Below, piece after piece: positions 1 to 11,253 of a DNA stretch of 64,000 bases (its first letter is position 1; each line of letters begins with the position of its first letter). Origin of the DNA: Glebionis coronaria (lineage: Eukaryota; Streptophyta; Magnoliopsida; Asterales; Asteraceae); NCBI GenBank assembly GCA_025667525.1, contig CM046875.1:200918125-200982124 (forward strand). Reading direction: 5' to 3'. The translations under genes were made by a program, and so were the position numbers. The notes under the pieces were generated by a model. That model saw nothing but the letters and a program-made list of their open reading frames with translations. It made no database searches and was not told the DNA's origin.

Positions 1-1392
1 TAAAAATGATGTAGAAGTAGGATTGTTGGGAACTAATCCGGAACTTATAGCACCGGGTCCCATCTCATGAAGCGCGGGTTCAGAGCTGTGTTGCTCAGAA
101 GCCATCGCTGTCAGCTCGTCGAAATCAGCGTCCATAGTTTCTACAATCTTGCCAAGACGACGGTTATAGATTCGGTATGCTCTTTTGGACGGTGAGTAAC
201 CAATGAAAATACCTATGTCTGCTTTTGGTTGAAGCTTACCCAAGTTCTCACTATTGATGTTTGGATAACACAGAGCACCAAACACATGGAAAAATGAAAC
301 ATCGGGTTTGCGGTCATGTAGAAGCTCATAAGGTGTTTTTCCATGGCGTTTCCGAATGATTGAACGGTTTTGGGTGAAACATGCAGTAGAAATAGCCTCT
401 GCCCACAAGAACAATGGAGCGTTCGCATAAATAAGCATGGTCCTAGCAGCTTCCATAAGTGTGCGATTTCGTCTTTCAACGACACCGTTTTGTTGTGGAG
501 TGCGTGCAGCGGATGTTTCATGTGATATACCAACTCCTTCATAATAATCACGAAGAGTCTGGTTGACGAACTCTGTACCATTGTCTGTACGAATACGGCG
601 GACAGTGGTATTCAAACGTACCTGAATGAACTTCAGAAAAGTGATGATAGCCTTTGGAGCTTCATCCTTTGTACGTAGAAATCTAACCCATGTAAACCTT
701 GAGAAATCATCCACAATGACGAGAATGAATTTCTTACCGCTCACACTTTCAGTTCTCATCGGTCCACAAAGATCCATATGCAAAAGATGAAGTTTTTCTT
801 GATTAGTGTCTTCAGCTTTGGGTTTGTAAGATTTCTTGGTGCTTTTCCCCCTTGAACACGCGGAACATAAATGATCCTTGTGAAATTTAAGCTTGGGAAG
901 ACCACGAACTAACTCGTTTTTAGCCAGATGATTAATAGCATCAAAATTAAGATGAGATAATCTGCGATGCCATAACCATGACTTGGTCTTAGAAGCTTTA
1001 GAGAGAAGACATACTGGAGAAGCGGCCATCATGTCTTGTAAGGACAAAGTGTAAAGATTTGCACCACGAGATCCCTTCAACAAATCTTTTCCTTCCAAGT
1101 TGCGGATGAAACAAGTATGTTGTCGAAAAGCAACCTCAAGGTTGGAATCACAAAACTGTCCTACTGAGAATAAGTTATGACCAAGACCTTCAACATAGTA
1201 TACCCTAGAAATCGTCACGTTTCCAATCTGATATTCACCATACCCCATAATCTTTGCTATATGATCATTCCCAAATTTAACCGTACCAAGAAACTTGCTG
1301 ACGAAATTTCGGAGCATCGAGCGATTTCCGGTCATATGTTTTGAACAACCGGAGTCCAAATACCACAGGATGATTTGGACCACCTGAAAATA
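1..1392 (-). CDS. Copia pol, N-terminal part: protease, GAG-pre-integrase, integrase (runs off window)
   Basis: One frame is open from the TGA at 1395-1393 down to base 1, checked codon by codon. It starts with the aspartic protease signature WYLDSGCSKHMTGN near 1360-1320. The HHCC integrase zinc region (WLWHRRLSHLNF, then CSAC) follows near 980-850. The integrase core follows, with its catalytic D, D, E visible as MDLCGPM (about 775), TDNGTEF (about 580) and PQQNGVVERR (about 500). The last part reads DFDELTAMASEQ and a Ser/Pro-rich linker that precedes RT in this family. No ATG is needed if it is made as a Gag-Pol fusion: the frame lies -1 relative to gag and overlaps its end. The protein would mature Gag-Pol and integrate cDNA. 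It appears undamaged within the window. Confidence 0.9.
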
Positions 1393-4300
1393 TCACCACA
1401 CAAAGACAATGTAGAGGTATCGGAATCTGAGTGTTCCTTGTTATTAGCAGGTACAGATTTAATAATCTTAGATTTGCTAACTCTAGGTTTCTTAGATTTC
1501 CTAGCCTTTTTCTTCTTAATTGGTGGTGTAGATTCTAATTGGCTCAAATCCTGAAGTATTTCTACACTGATAGGCACTATAGTGGGGGCTGACCTAATTA
1601 AAGGGCGCTGTTTCCTTACTTGAGTGCGAGTGTTCCTAACTAAAGGACGCTCAGACCTAACCTCAATGGATGCATTCCTAGTTAAAGGGCACATTTTACC
1701 ATCGAAAGTAAAAGTCCTACCAGTGGGACGCCATTGCCAGCCAACTTGGGCACGAGTTCTACCCGTTGGCTTCCATTCAAGTCCATTCTTAATAGCATTC
1801 ATTTCATTAACGTAATCAATCAGACACAAATCATGACGCTGTGAAAACATACATTCATTACAATTCCAACAATTTAAATCAGAATTCACGAATGGTTTAG
1901 GCTGCTGCACAGGCGCAGAGCTTTTAGTCTTAACATGATTCGTTTTATTTAAAACTGAACTAGCATTCCTATTGTGGACTTCTACTTTCTTCTTTGTGGC
2001 ACTACTAGTGGCGGGCTTGATCTTATCTTTCTTGAGTGGCGATCCTTTAGCCTTAGTAGTCGCTTTTAATCCTGTAGAAGGCAAATTGGGAATATTAGCA
2101 ACAGATTTTAAAGGTGTCTTACTTGATTGTGCCAATGACGGTTTCGCTCCTGGAGTCTTATTAAATGGAGTGACAGCAATGGGCCTATTATTAAGTAGTG
2201 CAGAACCTGGTGTACCTATGTATTGCAAATAAGCCAAGCAATATTGAACTCGCTTAACATATTCATTAGCCGAATAATAGTCGCTACTTGAGGGATCTAA
2301 GGCATAAAGATCGTCTAAAATATCCCTAAGAAGATCGACATGCTTAATGGCATTCCTCATATAATCATCGTATACAGCCGGGTTTCTCTTATGAAGCGGA
2401 TTCTTATAAAGCACTACTTTCTTGGTTGTTGGAGCACTAGTGGACGGTGCAGAGTCGGTAGCTAAGTTATCAACTACTTCTTGTCGGGTGAGAAGAAGTG
2501 TCTCCTTTAACTCAGCCAAAACCATATTTTTGTCTATGAGCAGGATGTTCAAGTCAGAGATTTCTTCGCACTTTTGGTTCAGTTGTTCAATATAATATTG
2601 TTGCTGTGTCGCATTAAAAGCGAATCGATCTTCTAGTGAACCATAAAGAGCGGATAGTCCCTGCCTTGTCCGATCCATCTCCCCTAGAACAGTTGATAGT
2701 CTAATTTCTAAGACTTGGTTTTTAGACTCTGCGGCCTCTAGTTCCATTCTTAATGTTTCCTTTGATGATATCTCTCTCTTCAATCTCATGATTTCTTCCT
2801 CTAATGTCTTAACAATTGCAATCATCTTGTCACTTGTCTCAACACCGTTTTCACAAACATTTGATATCAAAAGATTTTCATTTTGAGCTTGTTGTTTTAA
2901 TTCTAAAGATATACAATGTTGTTCTAGTTGATTAAAGCGTTGAGAAAGTAAATTATAAGAATCTTGTAGCTTTAAAAACTCAGCGTTAGATTCGTGACAA
3001 GAATGACTATCTACCTCATTTACAGTTTCAGCAACATTTACAGAAATATCACACACATCATCACAAATATCCTCACAAATATTCACAGCATCACAATTCA
3101 TCATAGCGGATGTAAGCTCATTCGAATATTTAACATTTACAATAGTAAGCACATCACACGAGATTACTTCGGACAAGAATCGGTCATATTCGGTTAAAAT
3201 CTTTTCCTTTTCAATTAGTTGCAGTTCGTAAGCGGTGTCCATTTCATAAAACACTTTTTGAACTTCCCCAATTTCAAACTGAAGATTTTCCTTAAGAGAT
3301 GCAAAACTTCCTTTTAGACTTTCGACAAACGGATTGATCTTAGTTTTAAACACCTCGTTCATGTGTTCGAAAGCCCATTCTCCGGCGTTTAAGCCATTTG
3401 AAGTCGTACATTCCAAAATGACCTTGTCAAAGGTAGTAAAGTATCGGTTAATCTCTTTCAAGTTTAACCATACAGTGCTAACCGGTGGAAGATTCTTTGG
3501 AATTTCCTTAGGATCTTCCATGTTGACAAGTGTAGGAAATGTACTAGGGCTTTCTTCCTCTATCATGTAGGTTGGTGCTGTAATGAGATCCTTATCCATA
3601 TGGAAGCGAACTCTAAAATCAGTTTTAGCAAGCTCCTTATTCATTTTAAAATAATCACAATCGGGATATTTTGCTGAATTGTATGACCGATCCTCATCAA
3701 CTAGATCCTTACTTGTTCGATCATTGGGAAAAACAATCGGGTCTAAAGCCAATCCTAATTGAGTTGCATTATAAAGTCTAGGACTATGTCTTAAAGCTTG
3801 TTTTGCATATCGTGGATTAGGGGGAAGGCCTTTTAGACGTGATAAGTTAAACTCTTTAAACGAAGCATCAAATAAGTGAACTAGTTGTGAAGCAGCGTAT
3901 TGTCTTAACAGCAAGTAGTCTAGACTTCTAATCTTATTAGTAGCATTAATCTCCATTTCAGTCTTCCTAGATTCGAGTAATTCAAAATCAGTTTGAAGTT
4001 TTTGAAAATTAGTGACCACTAACTCCTTTTCTCTAAGTTCACTAGACAGATTTGCTCTTAAGTTTTCGATTTCTTGCAAGTGACCCATTTGTTTGTTTCT
4101 AAAGTGATCATATTCGAGATTAGTGAGAACACTAGACGAAGGCACTAATTCCAAAGTTTGTACTTTCTCATTGCTTAAGGCAAGCTCATCAGACAAATTC
4201 TTATTCTTAGCTAAGGTTTCTAAGAGTGCAGCATTCATTTGGCTAAGTAGTGTAGCAGGAACCATGACCAAATCTTGTTGAGCAGGAGTAGGCGTATGCG

Positions 4301-5670
4301 AACTGGGTCCTGGTTGTGATTCACTCAAAGTCTGGGAACTCACATTGATATTGCTATCATTGTTTGTCTCCTCATTTGAAAGACTCACCACCGAAGATTC
4401 ATTCGAATCAGCACTCTCTTGCCCAACTTGATGTGGTTGAATACTAGCATCAGTGGCATTATCAGTGTTATTAATAAGTACCTCAGATTTCTTATCTGGC
4501 CCTAAGCTGGAGAAAGTTGCCATGAAAGCAGCCTTTGCAGTCTGAAAGTCATCACAATCGGAATCATACGCATCAAGATCATCGGCTTGGTAAGCTGCAT
4601 TCTGCGTAGTGACAACGTCTTGTTCAGCAATCCCTGGGTCAGCAAGAAATGCAAGCTCCTCTTCATCAAGTTCCCTTCCTTGCGCCTGAGCATTTACCAG
4701 ATAGATCTTTTCTGCAAACCACTGTCCATCCCTTCTCCTCTTGGGTTTCTTACAATCCCTGGACATATGACCCTCTTCCTTGCAGTTGTAGCATGTAATC
4801 ATTCTCAACTTGCCTGTATTAGCCCGTGGAGGGTTGTTGACCATTGGAGCAGGAGCAGGATTGGCGGTGCGAACATTGGTTGATGTGGAAGTTCTCCCCT
4901 GATATGGCTGAATTGGCTGAACCATTACTCTGCCATTCTCAATTGTAGCTTGTTGGCGAGAATTGGATGAATTCCTCAACTGATTGTTGGTAGGAGCTGA
5001 TCCTCTGAATCCTCGTTTGCTTAAAGTTCTTGTGAGGTAAGCAGACATAGTAGTTAGCACTTCAACTGGGTCAGCTCCTTGTTGGAATACAGGAACTGGG
5101 ACTTCCTCATCATCACAATATAGTGCTTGATCTGGATGAGCTGCATAATCAGTATAAGGAAGACTCATTTGATCAGGGTAGCTTGTTGGATATGCTGCAT
5201 TCTCTTGATAAGAAGAATATGATGGCTGAGCATAATGTGCAACATTTGCTGGATGAGGTTGTGAAGCATACTGTGGTGAGGGTGCATTGAACCGATATTG
5301 TTGCTAATGTGAGGTGGGTGGTTGTGGTAGAATCGAGTATTGGGGAAAGGCTGGTGTCATGTAAGGTGATTGATGATAAGCTTGATGTCCCAAGATATAG
5401 GGTGTGTTGTTGTGAGACAAGCTTGGTTGATTCGCCATCAATGCTAAAGAATCTGGGTGCATACCACGAGGAGAACGGTGCATAATCACATGCTTCTCAT
5501 GCTGCTGAAGGAAGGCATAGATTTGATCTAAGTTGCACTTATGCAAATCCCGGGTTAACTTCACATCAGTAATGTACTCACCCCATTCAGCTTGAGGTAG
5601 AGTATTCAAGAATTTGGTGTTAACCTGGAATGGTGCAATCACAAGATTGTATACATTCAGATCATTAAGG
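1332..5670 (-). pseudogene. Copia gag with long coiled-coil extension (5' truncated, one nonsense codon)
   Basis: A single minus frame runs from the truncation to TGA 1334-1332, broken only by TAG at 5306-5304. The truncated start holds the end of the capsid-like domain (LNTLPQAEWGEYITDVKL). Counting from the ATG at 5168, a CCHC zinc knuckle spans residues 126-139 (CYNCKEEGHMSRDC). An acidic/Ser-rich stretch and long heptad-like coiled-coil segments follow over about residues 300-870. Lys/Pro/Thr-rich sequence leads to a second Cys cluster (CWNCNECMFSQRHDLC), then short basic repeats of the RPLxRN type. The frame ends overlapping the protease sequence in another frame. Capsid and RNA binding are the expected roles; the function of the roughly 900-residue coiled-coil extension is unknown to me. 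Confidence 0.85.
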
Positions 5671-5914
5671 GGGGTCTCGGTTTGGCTACTCGACCAACAC
5701 CGAGACCATATGGTCCCAGTTGGTTGGTGTGGGTCCCACGGCAGCAGCAAGACAAAAGGAACCCCGAAGTGGTTCGGGGTATGGTGTCGATTTCATGTCT
5801 GGTTCAAGGGTTCTAGTCAAGATCCGGTTCACGATTTATGTTAAGATTATTTTTTTTATATAATCATATGCTAAAATTAAATTAATAAATATGACATGAT
5901 TAATTTAATAACAT

Positions 5915-6079
5915 AACTTAGGTTATATTAATTATTAAAATCATGAAATTATTAACCTAAGTTTTTATATTTTTAGACTTATAATTAGTTAATTATTTAA
6001 AAACCATGGTTATAATTAATTAATTAACATGACTTAGGTTATATTATTAATAAGTAATAATACATGTTTTAACCTAAGT
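5915..6079. repeat. Inverted-motif repeat AACTTAGGTT / AACCTAAGTT
   Basis: AACTTAGGTT at 5915-5924 faces AACCTAAGTT at 5954-5963. The pair recurs about 117 bp later as ACTTAGGTT 6032-6040 and AACCTAAGT 6071-6079. Partial copies continue to about 6220. Confidence 0.75.
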
Positions 6080-6254
6080 ATTTACCTTTATTTAATTAAA
6101 AACATGATATACTTTAATTAAATATTTTAACCTATAGTTCATTTTAATTACATGAAATAATTAATAAACTATACATTATATCATCATGACTTAGGAAATA
6201 ATCATGAAAACACTTAGGCTTATATACTTAGCTTATTTAACCAGCTTATATCTA

Positions 6255-6565
6255 ATTATGGAAACTTTCTATTTTTAGAAACTTTTTTAAATAAGGCAGC
6301 TAATCTATTTATGGAAACTTTCTATTTTTAGAAACTTATTTATTTCAGGCAGTTAATCTATTTATGGAAACTTATTTAATTAAGGCAGTTGATCTATTTA
6401 TGGAAACTTTCTATTTTTAGAAACTTATCTATTTTAGGCAGTAATTCTATTTTTTGGAAACTTTCTATTTTTGGAAACTTTCTATTTTTGGAAACTTTCT
6501 TTTTTTGGAAACTTTCTATTTTTGGAAACTTTCTATTTTAGGAAACCTGCTATTTTTGGAAAGTT
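6255..6565. repeat. Tandem repeat, GGAAACTTTCTATTTTT type
   Basis: About ten imperfect copies of a GGAAACTTTCTATTTTT unit, first spaced by AGGCAG-containing spacers and then directly abutting near 6450-6560. Low-complexity non-coding sequence. Confidence 0.85.
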
Positions 6566-7301
6566 ACTTATTATTACAAAGTAAGTATAATAATACATGA
6601 AATACCAGAAATACTTAATCAGAGTAAACAGAATATAAGATAAACACCGTTTAAGGCATAAAACAGTAAAACATGATAAGAACATATAAAATAAGCTAAG
6701 ACATGACATAAAACCAGTTACGTATTTAGTAAGCAGATACTTATTCATGTATATATTTATGTAGCATTAGTGATACGGAAGTAGGATTCCTCTCAGTTCA
6801 TCTTCTTCGTTCACTGGACATAAGGTACGGATTCCCGTCCTTCAGTATGGACATTCTTTCCTTATTAGGATTCCCCGTATGCAGCCAAATGTTTTCCCGT
6901 AGTATAAGTTATGTGTTTGATTTGCTTATGTTTAATCTAGAATACCTATAGCCATATACATGCATGACCAGTTTCACCTAGTTATGGAGGTACCATAACC
7001 ATAACATTAGAGGCACTGATGTTATGACTTCACCACGACGGAGTGATTGCTAGTGGCGTCCCTTTAGTTTTTGGCCATTTATTTATATTTATCATGTGGG
7101 GCATATGGGTGCATCGTAGTTACATGTTTTCAGTCAGGATTTCATGGTGAATATGGTGTGTGCATTGCATCCTTCACAAGGAGCTGATCCCTCCTACCCA
7201 ACCAGTATATTAAATTAGAGGCAACCCCTCTAATTTGCATGATGAGGTCACCCCTCCAAGTATTCTTCACGGTGGATTTTCATGACCTATATTGGCTAAT
7301 G

Positions 7302-7306
7302 GTAAA
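7302..7306. repeat. Target-site duplication of element B, left
   Basis: GTAAA immediately before the 5' LTR, matched by GTAAA at 16327-16331 after the 3' LTR. This fixes both element ends. Confidence 0.95.
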
Positions 7307-7771
7307 TGTTAGGACCATTGGTATAGTTAAATGTAATAGGTAGACTAGGAGGTATGTAGTTCCTCCTGGTCCTAGTAGTAGTAGGAGCAAGTCGTGCTCC
7401 TGGTCCTGGTCAAAGTCAAACTTTATTATTTGTTTATTATTCTGTTAGGATATGCATGAGATATGTTAGAAAAGGATATGCATATCAGTTTTACACGTTT
7501 TGTTTAATGCTATATTAGGGTTTCCTTGTAGTATAAAAGGAACCTTAGGCAGAAGGGTTAAATACACCTTCATCAAACATAGTTCTAGTGATTATCAATA
7601 TTAGAAATCCTTAGAAAGGATTAAGTCTTTATAGTTATTCTGTTCTTCTTTATTATATTTGTATTATGCATTCATATTGTGTATAGAGTCTCTCTGTGGA
7701 TTGACTTGTGATTACAGAAGTCATTCACCGTTCCTGACAGGCTGCAAGATCTACATCTAGTAGACCCAACA
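7307..7771 (+). repeat. 5' LTR of element B
   Basis: Starts TGTTAGGACC and ends CCCAACA (TG...CA). Same length and near-identical sequence to 15862-16326. Contains TATAAAA at 7532-7538. Confidence 0.96.
7532..7538 (+). promoter_or_regulatory. TATA box of element B 5' LTR
   Basis: TATAAAAGG sits in the 5' LTR about 240 bp from its 3' edge; transcription likely starts some 30 bp downstream. The 3' LTR equivalent is at 16087-16093. Confidence 0.7.
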
Positions 7772-7773
7772 AG

Positions 7774-7785
7774 TGGTATCAGAGC
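7774..7785 (+). other. Primer binding site of element B
   Basis: TGGTATCAGAGC, two bases after the 5' LTR, is the usual plant copia site complementary to the 3' end of initiator tRNA-Met. Confidence 0.9.
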
Positions 7786-7846
7786 CTGGGAGGGTCTCTA
7801 TACAAGAAGAATCAAGTCTTCTTATTACTGACATTTTTGTTTTATC

Positions 7847-10558
7847 ATGTCTGCCTCAACTTCTACTCAAACAGGAGAAGACGACACTCCTAAAATTGTG
7901 CAACCTCAGCAGATCGTTGCTACGGTTTCCAACACGAATGGTAAATTCCCTCTTCTGAAAAAGGATGAATATGATAGTTGGGCAATGAAGATGGAATGGT
8001 GGATCACCAATACTGATCAAGATCTTTGGAAGATTATTCTGAATGGGAACAACAGGAAGCTAACTGGAAGAGACAAGAATGGTAATGTTACTCTTCTTGA
8101 TCCTAAATCTCATGAAGAAATCATAGCTCTTCAGAAGGAGGTCAAAGCAAAAACAATTTTGCTTCAATCTCTTCCTGATGATCACATGGGTGACTTCTAC
8201 CATTTGGATGATGCCAGAGAGATCTGGAATGGTATTAAAGCAAGGTTTGGTGGGAATGAGGAGTCCAAGAAAATGCGAAGATCCATGCTGAGAGATGAAT
8301 TCACAGAATTCAAAATCCCAGAAACTGAAGGTTTACATCAAGGGTATGACAGGTTTCAGAAGATATTGAGCCAATTGAATCAACTTCGTTCAAAGCCTGA
8401 CGATGGTGATATTAATGCAAGGTTTCTTAAAGCCTTACCCTACTCATGAAATCAGGTGGTGATCTCTCTCAAAGCCAAAGGTGGGCTTGACTATCTCAAC
8501 TTTGATGATTTATTTCATAAGCTTAGAACTTTTGAACCTCATGTGAGAGGATATACAAGTGACTCTTTTCCTACTCCTGCTAATTCTGCCTTTGTGAGTT
8601 CTATCGCATCCAGTCCCATGTCATATGCTAGTACCCCAAGCAATACTGTGTCCTCTCAACATACTTTTCAGCATACTTCTGCTCCTGATCCTACTGCCAA
8701 GTCTGGTAGTATGGTAGAAGCCATTCTTCATTCTTTTGTGGCTGATGTTGATGCTCAACAACAACTTGCTTTTGATGACTTCAAACAGGTCGATAAACTT
8801 GACCTGGATGAAATGGATCTTAAATGGCAGATGGCCATGCTCACTCTTAGGGTTCACAAGTTTGAGAAGGAAGCATGTCGAAAATTCAATTACAACCCAC
8901 GGGAGCCAGCAAGATTCGACAGAAGCAAGGTTCGATGCTATAACTGCCAGCAACAAGGTCACTTTGCAAGGGAATGCCCTAGCAAGAATGACCAGGAGAA
9001 GAGCAGGTACTCAGCTTTTAAGGTTCAGGAGGTGAAAGATGACAAGAAGGCACTGGTATTTGTTGACTCTATGGTCAACTGGAATGATCATCAGGCTTCC
9101 ACTCTGGAATCAGCTGAATCCTCGACTGACGTGTTTGCAATGATTGCTGGGAATCTATCTGATGCAGAAGAAGCGGACGAGTTTGCTCTTATGGGCATCT
9201 CACCTCAGGTACAACATTGTCCTCTTGGTTGTCATGATAAATACTCAGAATTGTTGTCCCAATTTAATGAAGTAAATGATCAAAATGATAAATATTTTTT
9301 AGAGGTTCAAGCCTATAAGGCTTCATTAAACACATTGGAACAACAAAAGAGGTGGCTTCAAGATACTCAACGAGAGTATGAGGATAAAATTAGGATACTG
9401 AGCATCGATTTAGAAAACACAACTAATATGCTTAAATATACAGAAAAGGTAAAAGATGCCAGTATCAAAGAAAAACAGGAGATGCAAGAAAAATTAGATG
9501 CTACAATGTTGAGATTTGAAAAATGGCAAAAGGCACCTAAAAATCTTTCAAAATTAATTGATAGCAGTATGTCTGGTAGGACTAAAAGTGGGTTAGGATT
9601 TGATAAGTATATTGATTCAGAAGATGTGTTTGATTTATCCTTTTCGAGTGTCTTTGATGCCGACAAAGAGGAAGAGGGAAAACCTAGTTACAATAGGTTT
9701 AAACCAGCAGCAGAAATGCATGCTGTCCCTCCCCCTCTTACTAGAACTTTTATGCCCACTTCTTGGCATAATGACTTGGATGGATCACAGATGCATGAGT
9801 CCCCAAAAAGTTCTACTAATTCTAATGACTTTGTCTCGTGTACTTTCAGTGACAAAGCTAGTGACTCTGCATCAAGTGATTCAAGTGAAGGGTCAAGACC
9901 TACGAGTTCCAAGTCGAATGATCATGCTGCTACTGGTGCTAGGGTGTGTGAAGAGAGAGTTGCTGCTAAGTCAAGTGTGTCTGGTCCTAGTTTATTGAGT
10001 CCTAGGAAGAATGTTTCTCCTAGAATTGTGTGTAATAATGTTAGCAGTATGAAACAATATCATTCTAATAAAAGGTCTACTAAAACATGTTTTGTTTGTG
10101 GAAGTGCATTTCATTTAATTAAAGATTGTGATTTTTATGACACACATGCTTCTGTTAATCATGCATTTCCTGCTCCTGGTCCACCAGGAGCTGCCCCATA
10201 TACTTCTAGAAGACTCAATCCTAGTGCTCAATCGTTTTCTTCTTCTAGGATGTCCTCTCCATTAACTTCTGATCATTGGAGACACATTGGATTAACAACA
10301 AATAGAAACACCAGTAACTATCTTCAGAATTTTAATCCAATTTATCCACATAATTTAGACCACATGTATTTTGGTTTGGGAAGTCTGGGAACTGCTGTTA
10401 AGCCCTCATCAGGTTGTTCTTGGTCAAACAATAATACCCATATGATGCATAGGCAACCAAGGAACAACGATGGATCTCATCAATCTTCTTGGCTCTCTAC
10501 TAAAGATCCACAAGGCAGGCTCAAACCTGAAAAGGTTTGGGTCCCCTTAAGATACTAA
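7847..10558 (+). pseudogene. Copia gag of element B (one in-frame stop)
   Basis: One frame from ATG 7847 to TAA 10556-10558, broken only by TGA at 8447-8449 where the family normally has Trp, so probably a G-to-A change. The N-terminal half is a UBN2/retrotran_gag-like capsid region (LFKI-type start, then WNGIKARFGG and FLKALPYS). Two CCHC knuckles follow: CYNCQQQGHFAREC near 8935-8980 and CFVCGSAFHLIKDC near 10090-10130. A heptad-rich coiled coil lies near 9250-9500, with a Ser-rich linker after it. The end, near KDPQGRLKPEKVWVP, meets a 54 nt intron-like segment before the protease. Expected role: particle formation and RNA binding. Confidence 0.88.
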
Positions 10559-10588
10559 CTTTTGTATTTTTATTATCTTTTTTTGTAG
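10535..10588 (+). other. Intron-like segment between gag and protease
   Basis: AAG|GTTTGG at 10534/10535 could be a donor. TACTAAC at 10553-10559 matches a branch-point consensus. A T-rich tract ends at the acceptor TTTTTTTGTAG 10588. The segment is 54 nt, phase 0, and contains the gag TAA and a second in-frame TAG. Flanking frames agree on both sides. It is shorter than typical plant introns, so splicing is inference. Confidence 0.45.
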
Positions 10589-11213
10589 GTTACTCCATAC
10601 CAAGATCCTAGTTTAGGCATTGTTGATAGTGGTTGCTCCAGGAGCATGACAGGAAATAAAAGTCTTCTCTCTAACTTTGTACCATTTCAAGTATATGAAG
10701 GCTCAACCTAAACTGGGCTTATGGTATCCTAGAGAATCACCTTTTGTTCTAGAAGCATATAGTGATAGTGACTATGCAGGTGCTAATAATGACAGAAAGT
10801 CTACTACTGGTGGTTGTCAATTTTTGGGTCGTCGACTTATTTCATGGCAATGCAAGAAACATACGATAGTAGATACTTCTTCAACAGAAGCTGAATATGT
10901 TGTTGCTGCTAGCTGTTATGGTCAAGTATTGTGGATCCAAAATCAGATGTTGGATTATGGGTTCAATTTTATGAACACCAAAATTTTCATTGACAATCAA
11001 AGCACTATCTGCATTGTGAAGAATCTTGTTTTTCATCAGTGAACAAAGCACATTGAAATTAGGCACCATTTTATACGGGATGCCAATGAGAAGAAGTTGA
11101 TACAGGTTCTTAAAGTTCATACGGATGATAATGTTGCTGATTTGCTGACAAAAGCATTTGATGGTCCTCGGTTCAACCACTTAGTGGTTCACATTGGGAT
11201 GGTCAATCCTTGA
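10589..11213 (+). pseudogene. Protease stub fused by deletion to RNase H (pol remnant)
   Basis: The protease start is clear (GIVDSGCSRSMTGN at about 10618-10660). At about 10676 the sequence jumps straight into the end of the copia RT/RNase H region (KLGLWYPRESPFVLEAYSDS). GAG-pre-integrase, integrase and nearly all RT are missing, about 3 kb by comparison with other copia elements. The joint also changes frame. RNase H continues with the YSDSDYAG and SSTEAEY motifs to a TGA at 11040-11042, then on in the same frame through ADLLTKAFDGP to TGA 11211-11213. It could not support reverse transcription or integration. Confidence 0.9.
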
Positions 11214-11224
11214 GGTATAGGATT

Positions 11225-11253
11225 GAGGGGAGGCCAAGCCTAAGGGGAGGCTT
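11225..11253 (+). other. Internal polypurine tract in a hairpin, just after pol
   Basis: Two AGGGGAGG-type purine tracts lie 12-40 nt after the pol stop. The second sits in the loop of AAGCCT(AAGGGG)AGGCTT, stem 11236-11241 with 11248-11253. It resembles the final tract at 15850-15861. Multiple polypurine tracts are known in Sirevirus-like elements. Confidence 0.6.

Larger units (their letters stand above)
1..5670 (-). mobile_element. Ty1/copia retrotransposon, family A copy 1, truncated
   Basis: On the minus strand this carries gag, a zinc knuckle, a long coiled-coil spacer, protease, GAG-pre-integrase and integrase in copia order. The pol frame leaves the window at base 1, so RT, RNase H and the 3' LTR lie outside. 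Homology to the second family A copy (38.8-57.3 kb) stops at about 5669, within the gag capsid region; no 5' LTR or PBS follows, so the 5' end is lost to an old rearrangement. Apart from one TAG in gag, the coding part is open, making it the better preserved of the two copies. Confidence 0.9.
5671..7306. mobile_element. LTR-like remnant, left part (non-coding, repeat-rich)
   Basis: No credible ORF. The left edge holds two perfect hairpins: GGTCTCGGT/ACCGAGACC (5673-5681 with 5699-5707) and CCCCGAA/TTCGGGG (5762-5768 with 5773-5779). Very AT-rich repeats follow at 5880-6570, then more ordinary sequence to the GTAAA target site of element B. It continues at 16332-16829 on the far side of B, ending in GGGGTGTTACA, the sort of terminus seen on many plant gypsy LTRs. 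I infer an old gypsy LTR or truncated element; I could not find its matching 5' terminus. Confidence 0.45.

Noticed and set aside
7774..7785. tRNA-related sequence
   Set aside because: Only primer binding sites (also 29132, 31125, 37956, 45695, 63533); no tRNA gene fold is present.
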